In this document: piece by piece, positions 46,608 to 58,458 of the stretch
Layout of the letters: every line of letters begins with the position of its first letter
How positions within the stretch are numbered: the first letter of the stretch is position 1
Assembly (NCBI GenBank): GCA_020747065.1
Contig: JAGMVK010000005.1
Span: 2,108,001-2,172,000, forward strand
Length of the DNA stretch: 64,000 nt
Source: Cadophora sp. MPI-SDFR-AT-0126
Lineage: Eukaryota; Ascomycota; Leotiomycetes; Helotiales; Ploettnerulaceae
Reading direction: 5' to 3'
Position numbers and translations under genes: made by a program
Notes under the pieces: generated by a model
The model's database searches: none
The model's input: only the letters and a program-made list of their open reading frames with translations
What the model was told of the DNA's origin: nothing

Positions 46608-48930
46608 ATGTCATCCGATGATGAGAAGAAGGGGGTCTCCCCAGCCACATCCGCCTTTGACGCGCCCGTCTCAGAAGGGCAGGTCGTCAAAAGACGCTTT
46701 CCTGGCTTCAGCTTGGAGGTCCGTCAAGAGGAGAGCAGTTTTGCCACTACGAAAAGCGCAAGTAATGCTGATTTCGACCCAATTCCTCCTTCCAAGCGCA
46801 CATGGAACTGGGGTGCATATGTGGCGTACTGGATGGCCGATGCCTGGGCTGTATCAAATTGGGAAGTCGGTGAGTGGAGATATTTTCACGATCGTCTATG
46901 TCTTGAATCGCAATGGCGACATGCTAATACTTGGGCACAGCGTCCTCCATGATAGCCGTCGGTCTCGATTGGAAAATGGCAATTGGTGCATGTGTTCTTG
47001 GCAACACTATCATGGGTCTCGTCATTACCGTCAACGGCCGCATGGGTGCAATTGTCAGTACCTTGCCCCCTCACTTCGCTAAGCGAGACTTATGTTGATC
47101 AGACCCACGCTCCGTTTCCCGTCCTCTCACGTATGCCATTCGGGTATTACTTCAGCTACTTCGTTGTGCTCTCACGCTGCGTACTTGCCATCGTTTGGCT
47201 CGGGTCGGTTTTTCCCCTCTAGTCATATCGGTTGGGAAAACTAATTAGGCCAGGGTCCAAACCACGACGGGCGGTCAATGCATGTCCGTCTTGCTGACTG
47301 CTATATGGCCCAGCTTCGCAAACATCCCCAATCATATCCCCGAGGATCAAGGTATTAGTACCTCGGGCATGATTGGTTTCCTGCTCTACTTCCTGCTTCA
47401 ACTACCATTCTTGTGCATCCCTTACACCAAGGTACTTCCATAAAATGGGTAGCTTTCCTTCGTGTCACGCGACTAATCGCTCCAGGTTCAATACTTCTTT
47501 GCATTCAAGAGTGTCATTGCTCCGGTATGTTGCACTTCTCTCACCAACCTTTTTCATTATGGAACTCAGCATCTTGCCGATTCTTCTTAGTTCATTGAAC
47601 AGAGACCTTTGCTAAGACTATGATTAGATCTGTTTTCTCTGTATTTTTGGAGACACACTTCGTAGAGCTGGAGGCACAATCAGTCATAGTATAGTCATTA
47701 CCGAGGTCTGTCTATCTGTCCCTTTGGATTCTGATTGAGCTGGTGCTAACACGTCATAAAGGGCACGACCAAAGCCGGATCGGCACTCACGTGGGCTTTC
47801 TTTGCGAGTAAGTAGTATTCTACATCGACTTTGATGTTCTCAAACTGATTCGGCTTCTAGATCTTAACGGTGTCTTGGGAAATTACGCCACTCTCGGTCT
47901 TAACATAGCAGATTTTAGTCGCTACTCAAATAAGCCCAGTGCACAGAACGTCCAGGCCCTTGTCATTCCTTTCATCTTCACGATTGTTGGCCTGCTTGGG
48001 ATCTTCACTGCTGCCGCCGCCGAATCCGCTTACGGCCACGTCATCTGGAACCCGATCGAGATCATCGAGTTGTGGATGGAATCAGGGTCCCATGGAGGTC
48101 GTGCTGCTGCTGCTTTTGCAGCCATAGGCTTGATCATCGTCACTCTTGGTATCAACATCTCAGCCAACTCTATCAGCGCGGCCAACGACCTGATGGCGTT
48201 CTGCCCAAAATACATCAACATCCGCAGAGGACAACTCCTCGCTGCGGTTATTGGTAGCTGGGCCTTTGTTCCGTGGAAGATCCTCGCATCAGCGGCGAAG
48301 TTCTTGGCTTTTTTGGGCGGCTACACCATTTTCTTGGGTCCCATGACAAGTATTCTCATGTGCGAGTACGTAGCCCAAAGTGTCCAGAGATATTCATGAC
48401 TTTCACGTCGATCCTCACTAACATTACTCACAGCTACTTCATCGTGCGCCGCGGCAATGTGTCCGTGCCCGATATGTACAACTTCCACGGCATGTATCGA
48501 TACTCGCCTAAATATGCTACAAACTGGCGTGCCGTCGCAGCCTTCTTCATTGGTTGTGTTCCACCACTTCCTGGCTTCGTGAACAATATTGTCGTTGCCG
48601 GCTTTGGCACAACTGGCGTCTCAATCGGAGGTCAACATTTGTATGTACATCCACCTGCAACTTACTACAAGGTGGTCCACATACAATATTCAGAAAGATA
48701 CTGACATTTTCGATCATAGGTTCGCCATCGGATATGTGTATTCATTCTTCGCGGCTGGGACATTTTATTGGGTATTCAACCGATTCTTTCCACACCCAGA
48801 ATCTATCATGGACCATCCAGAGCTAGGCGAAGACATTATTGCTGAGAATGACCTCAAAAACGTCGAGAAGAAGCGTGCCGATCGGGCAGCCAAAAAGACA
48901 AACGTCTTTACCCGGATCTTTGAGGTTTAA
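46608..48930 (+). CDS. NCS1-family nucleobase/allantoin-type permease
   Basis: Plasma-membrane nucleobase-cation symporter of the Fur/uracil-allantoin type. Ten exons: 46608-46869, 46941-47053, 47103-47203, 47254-47431, 47486-47524, 47628-47705, 47762-47807, 47861-48365, 48434-48640, 48720-48930; 579 aa, all phases closing. PPSKRTWNWGAYVAYWMADA begins the first membrane segment. Family stretches follow: SSMIAVGLDWKMAIGACVLG, GTTKAGSALTWAFFANLNGV, GNYATLGLNIADFSRYSNKP, INISANSISAANDLMAFCPK and YINIRRGQ, then CDYFIVRRGNVSVPDMYNF. About 12 hydrophobic segments. The N-tail is charged and the C-tail lysine-rich. Substrate (uracil, allantoin, uric acid or related) cannot be settled. Unusually many introns. 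Confidence 0.92.
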
Positions 48931-49536
48931 GAATTTGGCATACCTGCGCTCGCTTACCTATTGTTTGTTGTTTAGGAGTGTTCAGCGATCGTGTCTGGTG
49001 AATAGTCAATCTGCTCATCTGACTGGCTGAGAGAAACTCTGCAGTGTCATTATATATAATTGCCTACGTTCTTTATCATAGTAGATGAGCATGAATCTAA
49101 ACAAATATTTGCAACCAGGTTTCTGTCTATGATGTTTTTGCTTAAGTCTGCATGCTTAACATGCTAAGCGAGCATTCCTCCTAACGTAAAGTTCCCTAGC
49201 TGTTAATAAGCAGTCTGGATCTGGATAGCCGGAAATCTTACTCTCAAATGCCAGATAGGAAAGCAGATTTACATGTCAGAACCTGCCTCTGTGGTTTTGG
49301 TTAGATAGCGACCGCATTCTGAAAATCGGGACCACAGGAGTTCGATGGCAAAACTCGCAATTGATCCAGTGGCTGAGGGCTTCCCAAAATTCATGGTATG
49401 CCGGAGGTTTGGATACAATACAATATTCAAGCCTTCAAACCTTTGTCTACTTTGCACCTCTTGCTTCTGGGTTCATGCTAGCGGATTATGCGGGAATAGA
49501 GAAGTTCATGAGAAAATAAGTCACAAGCACACACAT

Positions 49537-49574
<38 letters not shown>

Positions 49575-49648
49575 TCTTGAGCTTGCTTTGTATGCCGAGC
49601 AACGGGTTGTCTACAATCGCCTTAAACCCTATGAACCACAGACCAAAA
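48931..49648. other. Intergenic between convergent genes
   Basis: About 720 bp of 3' flanks, with a (CA)n microsatellite at 49539-49570. No gene. Confidence 0.5.
49539..49570. repeat. (AC)16 microsatellite
   Basis: About 16 uninterrupted AC units preceded by imperfect CACA runs. Confidence 0.85.
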
Positions 49649-50107
49649 CTATCCAGATGCGCTTGCCATTCTCAAAATGCCATCCTTATCGCAAAACTCG
49701 ACCACCTTGTTGACTTTAGATCCATCCTCGGTGAAGTACAAGAACCAAGCTTGCTCAGCGTAGTACCACTCTCCGGTTTTATCAACGTGCACTTCATCTT
49801 TGGATGTAAAAGAGGCCATGCGCGTCTCAGTGTCGATGACCAAGTTTGAAATAACTGCGTTCTTGAATTTCAACACCTTGATATCCTTCGCAACCGCAGC
49901 CTCGTAAGTTGTCGGGTTGAAGAAGAAACCTTCTGGAAGATCAAAAGCTTTCAGCACGGATGCAGGCGTAAGGTATCGAGGACAGTCTGCGGTGACGACG
50001 CGGTTGATGAGGGAGGAGTCACCCGATGTAGAACACTCTTCGAAACCCGACAAGAAAGCTCGGGTTGTAGCTTCAATGCTTTGTCTGAGGTTTGGGACCG
50101 AAGCCAT
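49649..50107 (-). CDS. NTF2/SnoaL-like small protein
   Basis: Intronless, 152 aa. The pattern (N-terminal helices with ATTRAFLSGFEECS, a DCPRYLTPAS loop, then strands AVISNLVIDTETRMASFTSKDEVHV and GEWYYAEQAWFLYFTEDGSK) fits the cone-shaped NTF2-like/SnoaL fold, common among fungal polyketide-modifying and orphan proteins. No catalytic dyad can be assigned. No signal peptide. Reading frame and start (MASVPNLRQSIEA) are clear. Next to a DUF3425 bZIP gene with a 930 bp divergent region between, so it could be a target, but that is inference. Confidence 0.75.
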   Translation of the reverse strand: MASVPNLRQSIEATTRAFLSGFEECSTSGDSSLINRVVTADCPRYLTPASVLKAFDLPEGFFFNPTTYEAAVAKDIKVLKFKNAVISNLVIDTETRMASFTSKDEVHVDKTGEWYYAEQAWFLYFTEDGSKVNKVVEFCDKDGILRMASASG

Positions 50108-51036
50108 TTTGCAGTAAGTTTCTGAGCGGACTTGTACGAAGTCAAGTGAAATCGGAGTGGACCGGCGTTCCTCGATATGCTGTGGTGTAGCAGAAAAGAA
50201 GAGTGATAACTGTATGTCTCATTGGGCTTATCGACTATTTATGTTCGATACAGGACGACGTTATTACTCCCCCACATGAACTTCTTCCCCTGTCTTACTT
50301 CGAGCGATAGTGTTTCCCGGCGTTAGGAGTAGACCTAGAAATTAATGCCGTCCTTTGCATGATACTTCACGGACAAGATCACTCAATATGTGCCTGTGTA
50401 CTAAGTTTCACCGTCCGAAGTCACCGATCTTTGGCTCCCCTCATGACAATTTTCCCCTTTCCGGCATGGTGTGTCTCATAGAAAAGCTTAACGGGCTTCC
50501 ATGGCTTCATCCTAGCACCGGTTGGTGACATTTTCCTCTACTCTTGGCAGCTACGCCCAAAGTCTGAGCTCGATGAACTCAATCGCTCATCAACCCTATG
50601 ACTGTCGCTGACTAAATTCAAGGCTCGGCTCTGGCTTTCGAAGCGACTTTGAATCTCTGGCACGAGTCAGGGAGGAAGATCCCCAAACCCCTATGCTCTA
50701 AGAGAACCATTCTACATGGGACTAGGAGCAATCCCTAGTGCAGCAATACGTGTATCGGCGAGAACCCGGAATGCGCGATTATCAATTTAACCCATAATCC
50801 CTTTTACGATATTTTTTTGGGGGTCTTGGGTGGGATCAGCCCCGCACATGTATCTCCAACCCGTTTGCCGATGATAACGTTATGTTTAACCCAAAAGGTA
50901 TAGGCGCATTCCACAAGTGTGATGTGAAGGTTCGGATGTCTTTTATAACCTTCATATGATTCTCATCATACAAACAAGCGCTCACTTCTTCGCATTTCGC
51001 GGATTATTTGACATAACGAGAGGCACGAGAGGCATA
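50108..51036. promoter_or_regulatory. Divergent region between the SnoaL-like and bZIP genes
   Basis: About 930 bp, no gene seen. Confidence 0.4.
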
Positions 51037-52148
51037 ATGTCATCCGAAAAATTATCTGTTCCGCATGGCCCGGACCGTCAGCGAATTCTCAATGTGCTCG
51101 CCCAACGGAGATATCGTAAAGAAACCCTACATGTCACTTGTCATCTAGTACTCACAATGTTCAGGTCAGCGCAAACGGGAGCGGCTCCACTCTCTGGAAA
51201 GGAGTCTTGAGGCCAGACTGGTCACAATAAACGCCGCGCCCGCTTCTGGTGGAGAGATACAGCTTCAGCACCTAATGCAGCCTTCACGTATGGAACCAGC
51301 CGATCCTGGCACGTCCAATGACCTTTACTATAACCCGTCTCCAGATTTCATCACTAGACCTTCAAATGCGTCCTCTATGTACTTTGCACCGCCATCTGAC
51401 TCGGCGCGGAGTACGTCGTTAGGGAGTTTGCCATCGTTTATGATCGATCAGTTCGGAGTCAACGCTTCTTTGCCTTATAGTATGCCCCTTAGCAATTCGA
51501 AAGTCCCACTTTGGGTATTTGTGCTAACTGGGTTGATTTGTAGACAGTACATCTTACAGCTCTGAGTCAACGGCCGATCCCCAACTGTCAGCAGAACTTC
51601 AAGATTTGGAAACTTCTCAATTTACCTTCCTATCAGAGCATGCAATTGAGGTCCCAAATCTCAAAACGTTGGAGCTCACACTCCGGTTTGCACACATGCT
51701 TGGGCTTGCGAACGACTTGGTAGACCTCAATATAAGCCGCGTCTTAGATATTACGAGAATATCCGTGCCCTTGGGAGACTTGCCCGGAAACTTACGTCCA
51801 ACGGAAGCACAGCTCTTGTTGCCACACTATCCGGTGATAGACGTCCTTCCCTGGCCATCGGTGCGGACAAAGCTTATTTGTCTTTTCAATCAGCCGGACC
51901 AGCTTAGACCGCCAATCGCGAGAGGCCCTATGGCTATTGTGCAGCTAATGCATGCTCTTGATGATGAATCGGAGGGACTTCGCGCTACATTAGATGTGAA
52001 TGGGCATGGATATGATGAGAAGAGCTGGGAAGTCGGACAGATTGTCTTCAAAGACTGGTGGTGGGTGCTAGATCATGAAATTGTCTCTAACTCAAACCGA
52101 CTAAGATCCATAAGAGGAGCTCCCAACTTGCAGCTGTCAATAACATAA
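51037..52148 (+). CDS. bZIP transcription factor with DUF3425 domain
   Basis: Exons 51037-51115, 51165-51479, 51544-52148; introns of 49 and 64 nt; 332 aa. The basic region spans the first intron: RILNVLAQRRYR|QRKRERLHSLE, with a short leucine-containing zipper after it. The C-terminal DUF3425 part is recognisable from LKTLELTLRFAHMLGLANDL, PTEAQLLLPHYPVIDVLPWP and SVRTKLICLFN, and by the end SWEVGQIVFKDWWWVLDHEI. Such regulators are common in fungal stress responses and secondary-metabolite clusters. No nearby backbone enzyme (PKS, NRPS, terpene synthase) is seen. The stop falls normally for the family. Confidence 0.88.
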
Positions 52149-54660
52149 CAAGGATACCGGTATTGGAACCATTAAAATCTGTGCTGTTTGCTTATGGCGT
52201 TATCGGTGGAGGTACTAGTTTATTGAAAGGAGGGTTAGATCTTAAGGCAGAAGCGTGCAGAATGGGTGAAACCGTGAGTGAGCTGCCGAAGTTTAGTCGA
52301 CATTCCAATGTTATCTATGTCCATCAACAGCTTTTAGGCCAGATTATTCGATACCACTCCTTAATACAACTTTGATTCATGCCGTAGTGGGGCAGGGAAA
52401 CGGATAGAAATATAGCACCAACCTCGACCCACTACAGACTCACTATGCCATCAAACTTTTTGGTGCAGGTGGAGGACATTTGCAGGGGGAGCACAGCCTT
52501 AATATGGCAAATTAGTGATCCCTACTTCGATTCTGAGCATATTAATTCGCTGGATATGTATGGACACGCAACATCAATATGTACTAAAACCGAATGTATG
52601 CGCGACATTGCAGCACATCAAAAAGCGAGCCACTGTAGCCATAAACACAAGAAGTGGTCTTCCACACTTACGGACTTCATTAAGCGTCTAGGATGAGGCC
52701 CTTATCGATACAACGAGGTTGTTGAGTTAGAGGATGGTTTGGCGCTATACCCACATCGACCGATAACCGATGGATTTCAATGTCAGCACTATCCAATCAA
52801 ACTTCAATTTTGAAGCTTGAAGTAGCTTATCACCATCGACTCAGATACCTAAGTGTAAATAGTTACATGGGAAAATGTGCGGTCGGGATTCGATTAGAGT
52901 CTAGAGAAAACCATGCGGTTCAGTTAATGAGAGTGAGTGCAGTCTAACATCTGGGGATACAAAGCAGGGTTCAGACGATTGCGAGAAGAAGGAATTATAT
53001 CAGCAAATAAATAAACAGGCAAATCGGCAAATCGATGATTCTCCTGCGTATTGAGTCGGCACTGTAAGTAACATTCCTGTTTGAGACGGCTGTGGTCGGG
53101 TTTCAGTAGAGCTACTAGGACAAAAGGAATACATCGCGATAGTAAAGTTTCGACTTCAAATATAGCGCGAAAGTCGCAAGAACGAACATTTGTATGAAAT
53201 AATAGTAGATAGGAATACTCGTTTAATAGTTACTATATGAAATAGAATGCTATTGCATTGAAACGCCTAAACTTCAATTGCTTAAGACGAATATCGTGCC
53301 TCGTTTATATATAGTTGCTAAAGTCTCATGAAATCTTTGAGAATAAGTACCTCATAAGCTCTTGCTTCCTAACATAAAGTAAGTCACTAGTTCACGATAA
53401 ACATAGACAACAGTAAGAATTGCGAATTTAATTACTCATAGTTTTTTATTAAAAAGAGTTTATATAAGTTATGTAATAGTAAAGAAGTAACGTAGAGTTG
53501 GGACGGCAGAGCGAGTCTCATCGTAGGGTGGATACTCCATTTCACCGCAATTTCCGAGTACTTGTATCCACCAAACCGATCCTAAGCGAGATCAGCTCCA
53601 GCTCTCCCTGTACATTACCTCTTTCCTTCCATACCTCTTTTCTCTATATTTATAGATTCTAAGAGACCTTTGATATCTTCACGTACTTCCCCTTCGTTAT
53701 GTGAGGCTGTTACTACACGTGATAGCTGTCTTATAGAGCAAGAGCGTCACAATTTCAACTTGAATAATACGGGTCACACAGGCCAGGTGGCAAAATGTGC
53801 CTAATCCAGTTTCTACCACGATACTGACATGGATGGGACCTAGATATTTTAATAAGAAGATAGGGGAATGTGTGTACATGGTGCGAAAATGACGAATAAA
53901 TAGTATTGATTGCATAAATGTTATGGGTTTCTAGAGACTTTGGAAATCACGAACTTAGCATGGGTTCAGCTTGGCTGCTATTCCAGAATGCACTATGGGA
54001 TTTTTTGGCTCCTACCGGAATCAGGACTGGATGGCAAAAAGGAGCTGGTAAGTGCTTTAATGGTGAATGGTGGAAGCGGGACTGGAGGCAAGAAGTGGCC
54101 TCCGCGACAAGCCCAGGCGGCCTGAGCAGCCTGCTACTCAGAAAGAGGAAATTTAAGGACACGTGGGACTGATGAGTTCTGAGGATGGCTCTGAGAGTGT
54201 CAGTTTGACTGAAATCTTGAAAAGGAAGGGATGAAGCAAAGTGTATTTGGCTATTCGGATTTTTACTGCTATCACACTACTCTTGTCGCCCCCCAATTTG
54301 TCTCGGCGTTTTGCAGTCTCAGTCGTTCGTTGGGTGTTTATTTCTAATCACTATCACACAATTAGTCACTCGGTATCATTTTGAACCTTCATTTTGCAAC
54401 CCTGGCGATGAGTCTTAAGCTTTCCTTTGCTTCGCGCTATGTCTACTGCGCTGGGGTGGCAGGGCATGGCGTAATATAGGGCACAGAAGGGATAGAAGAC
54501 GTGTTCCATTGCATATGAACAGATTAGATTGCACTCTCGCTAGATTGGAAAGCACAGGAGCAGAGGTATACGAACAGACCTCACAAGCTGCCAACTATTT
54601 ATAAGCGAGCATAATGTCCCTGCCTAGGTAAGCTCACCTCGCCAATAGTGAAATTATTAA
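52149..54660. other. Gene-poor, AT-richer stretch
   Basis: 2.5 kb without a supported gene. The part at 52850-53500 is markedly AT-rich with scattered TA-rich words, possibly an old RIP-affected insertion. Short frames at 52163-52375, 52445-52696 and 53910-54172 resemble no family. Confidence 0.4.
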
Positions 54661-55571
54661 TTAAAGTCGCAATCGGCCGACGATCTTAGAGAAGTCTGGG
54701 TTAACAAGCGCCTTGAATAGATTAATGTCGTGTAAGAAGTCATCGCGAGAAGAGATACCGCGGAGGTTGATCGCCTTCTTTGTTGCAACTAAGCCTGATC
54801 GTGGGAATGTGGAGACGTGAGGTGAGTTTATCGGTATGTGCGCACACTCCCTGCGAGAGTCGAAGGCTTTGTCGATCCAACTAATCCTCTCTGTTTCCTT
54901 TGCAGTGATGTCCCGAGAGCTAAGAATATACTCTATTGCTAGGCCCCGTCCGATCAGGCGAGGGAGGTGCTGGCATGTCCCAGCCACCGGGAAATTGCTA
55001 AAGCCGGTCTCAGTCTCCCCTATCAATACATCCTTCTTGATTGTGAACCGCATGTCTAAAGCCAACAATAGCTCGTGTCCTGCTTTGCGCAACCTTCCTT
55101 TAACAGCGCCGATAGTGACCTGAGATAAATTTGTGATATTTATCAAGAGTATCGCGTAATTATCTGTGAACTTTTCTAGATCGGAGCATTAGCGGTGGGT
55201 CATTAAGGCTGCACTCCGGAAATCTACTTGCTAATCGCAAAGACAGCAGGATCAAAATGATTACAGAAAAATCTCGGGACGTCGCTCTTGAAGATGACCA
55301 CCTTAATCTCGTTGTCTTCCTGAAGCCGTCGTACGATGTCCGTCATTCCAAAATGCGTATCCTGACTCCAAGCATGACCATTGATGTGGGATTGTGCAGC
55401 GATGTCTATTATGTTATTATGCTGAGATGTCTTGAGTCCTGCATATCCAATAAGTTCCAGTGCGAGTGCGCTGGGGAGGAGTATCTCAGCTAGAGCTTGG
55501 ATTACAAGCCACGGTAAATGCATTTGGATCGATGATAGTGGGTCAAATGTGGTCGAATACCTATGAGACAT
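54661..55571 (-). CDS. Enoyl-CoA hydratase/isomerase (crotonase) family protein, divergent
   Basis: Two exons, 55571-55232 and 55175-54661, 284 aa; intron 55176-55231 with a GC donor (GCAAGT) and CTAG acceptor, the only join I found that keeps phase. Family features: VRRLQEDNEIKVVIFKSDVP, INITNLSQVTIGAVKG, HELLLALDMRF, QHLPRLIGRGLAIEYILSSR and ITAKETERISWIDKAFDS. The oxyanion-hole loop reads GRLRKAGHEL where relatives have more glycines. The segment after it reads FPVAGTCQHLPRL where a Gly-rich stretch is usual, so activity is doubtful. The N-terminal 60 residues match the family poorly. It could be a fast-evolving or recently inactivated gene. Confidence 0.6.
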
Positions 55572-57289
55572 CTGCAAGAGACTATAACAGAGATGTAGGT
55601 TTGGGGGAGGGGGGGGTCACTTTCCGATCACTATGAGCTCGCCGTTGTTGTTTATGTTTCTTCGGCGAAAGGCGCCAAACCATGCATGTAAGTTTCCCAT
55701 CGGAACGTTTGTCAAATGGAAACTATTGATCACATCAAAAAATCTCAAAAGGATCGGCTCGTGACCTTACCTCAAACGGGACGGGCTTTATCAAAGCTAA
55801 TTATATACTCGCTTGGTCATCTTATGCGAAAACTGGTCCGTTCTTCGGTTATAAATCATCGTGATCGAACTAAAATCCGAAAGAGCAAAAGGACAACTGA
55901 CAACCAGGTAGTCTCATCAAGTCCCAAAACTGTAACCCGTTCACATCTTTTACAGAAGTGGAAGCCAATTTTTCGAAGTGATCAAGTTGCATCTGGTGGG
56001 CGAGTGCGGGTTGAAGTTGTTGTGAGAGTTGAGGAGGTATTGGAGGGATGCAAACTTGGAGTGGCAGGATGATCTACAACCGTGACTGCAAAACTGGCTC
56101 CTCGAGACGAAAGCCTATGAACCAAACACCCGGGGCATCACTGGTATTGCGGGTATTTACGTGAATACGGTATTGAACAGATGAGGAGGGTTTTCTATTC
56201 TATCTTTTAGGGGGCACAGCGGGAGTCGAGCTGAAGTTACGAATTACTTTTTGTGCTAGTCAAAGTTCACATCACATTCAGCTCGCCCCCGCCCCCCAAA
56301 ACCCCAAAACCCCAAAAATGAATGTTGCATTCAACCCGTCGTGTTGTTTATCGACAGACGACTAGAGCAGATTTTAGGAACCAAATAGTATTAACCATAT
56401 ACACGGTCACACAGTCAATCTTTGAATTGCACCGCCGCCGTCGGGGGTGGCTCTAGAATGTACTGCCAAGAGGACGGACATTTTTACTCGTTTCCACCGA
56501 CTTTCGACCGAGACTCAAATCTTGGTCTTCACGGTCATCCATGATGAGAATACAAAATTAAGGGATCTATGGCATGATGTAGATATCAAGTAACCCGAAC
56601 TCTTTCATGAATTTAAGACTATAGAAAACTTCACAGCACTGCGTTCCTACTATGTGAGTGAAATTAATCTTACTTGCTACTCAAGGCCTCGTGAAATCGG
56701 GGCAAGTCTTTTAAGAGTACCTGTCCTTTCGAACTCATCGGGGCTAACAGCGCCTCTGTCTAAGTAATTATACCTAGTAGAGCTGATAAGAAAGTTGGCA
56801 ATATCGGTCTCACACAAGACCGTGAGTTAAGGGTCATAATACAAATTTCGGTGCTAATAGCTTGTTCAAGAGTGCCAATCTGAGCAGGTTCGGCTCTATT
56901 GACGGCATTCAGGATACCACACACGGCATCACTCAAATACTCAAGATATTGAGTTTGATCGACGCCAAGGACCGTACCCATATTCGTATTAGTTATTTCG
57001 GCTCTAACAAACAACTTGCCTGAGTTCGCTTCTGTGATACTTTCAAAACCCGACGGAGTTAAGGACTTCATTAGAAAATTTTCCAATCAAGCGCCTAATT
57101 GTTATTGCAGAGCTGAGATCCGCGACACGATGATTGTTAAGCCTCGAAGGCTGTCCCAAGAGATATATTATAAAGTTGAAATGTCCCGAAAGCAATCAAG
57201 GTGGTGAGTGCCAGCATATCAAGATCACCGCAAACAAACTCTCCGCAACTTTTACTTCACCTTCGTTCAACTACTTATCGTGCCTGGTA
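55572..57289. other. Intergenic between the crotonase and SDR genes
   Basis: 1.7 kb. Two unassigned frames: plus 55716-56072 (118 codons, basic, ATG start) and minus 56760-57071 (104 codons, ATG start, protein-like composition with LEYLSDAVCGILNAVNRAEP). Neither matches a known family; either may be a fragment. A poly-C/poly-A stretch lies at 56286-56318. Confidence 0.35.
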
Positions 57290-58221
57290 ATGGCTTCCTA
57301 CCTCATCACTGGCTCGTCTCGGGGTATTGGCTTGGGCTATGTCAAAATCCTGGCTGGCAAAGACGGATCTGAAGTTGGCAAAGTATTTGCGGCTGCTCGC
57401 TCGGAGAATGCCGCGCTGAAGAAGATCATCTCCGAATCTTTTGGCCGCGTCGAATTCGTTCCTCTTGAGGTGACATCAGAGGAGAGTGCAAAGGAGGCGT
57501 TTCAACTTGTTGAGCAGTCCCTTGGTAGTAAGGGTCTCGATGTTCTCATCAACAACGCTGGCATTCCGAGCCATACTGAAGGTGATATCGAAAACATGTG
57601 CGTACCTAAAAGTCTAGTATCTCTGGTGTACTCAATAGACTGACCCGTACTAGGACTGATCTCACCGAGGTCCTAAACGTCAACGTCTTTGGAGTACACA
57701 ATGTCACAAGAGCCTTCTTGCCGCTCCTCAGAAGGGGTCAACTCAAGAAAATTGCAAATATGTATTCTCAATCAACTCTTGTAAGAAACAAGGTCAAGTC
57801 CTTGCTCTCTAACAAGTTCACAGTTCTTCGTCCCTAGGCTCAATGACCTTGTCGGCCATGGGTAAATTTCAGCCTACCCCAGCTTATAAGGTGTCTAAAA
57901 CTGCAGTCAACATGCTCACCGTACAGTGGGCGGAATCGCTCAAAAGCGATGGCTTCACGGTTCTTGCCATCTGTCCTGGGGTAAGTAGCTTCTATCTCAA
58001 CCTAGTATCCAATTACTCTACTGATAGTGATGGAACAGTGGGTGAAGACAGACATGGGAACTGATGCAGGTTACCTGACACCGGAAGAAAGCGCAACCGG
58101 TGGTCTCAGTGTCCTTTCTGGTCGTACTGCAGCAGATAGTGGGAAATTTTTCGTTATCAATCTTCCTGACAAGGATATTGGTGGTCAGAAAATCTACGAT
58201 GGCTCCGCTCGTCCGTACTAG
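57290..58221 (+). CDS. Short-chain dehydrogenase/reductase (C-factor/carbonyl-reductase-like)
   Basis: Classical NAD(P)-dependent SDR, 251 aa. Exons 57290-57597, 57654-57761, 57824-57980, 58039-58221; introns of 56, 62 and 58 nt. Motifs: cofactor TGSSRGIG (about residues 7-14), NNAG (about 90), and the active site with Ser in SSSLGS, Tyr and Lys in the YKVSK-type sequence PAYKVSKTAVNML. PGWVKTDMGT follows. Substrate unknown. Splicing into SSSLGS uses a GTATTC donor. Start MASYLITGSSRGIGLGYVK fits the family. Confidence 0.9.
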
Positions 58222-58458
58222 ACTTGAATGTACTATTACGAAATTGATAACAATAACTTCTATATTGCATGAGAATATTCTCTATATACTTAAATAAATG
58301 TCAACTTGAAACCACCTCCACTGGAACACTAAGGTTTTAAAAGAACAGAATCATTTATATTATGTATTCAGTTAATTATAAAATCATTTTTCGTAAGACT
58401 GGTATTATTATAAGAGAAAGAATGACTATCACTCCTGCCACTTATAGAAAAGACCACC

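Noticed and set aside
55716..56072. 118-codon plus-strand frame
   Set aside because: Has an ATG but strongly basic, low-complexity C-terminus and no family resemblance; insufficient support for a gene call.
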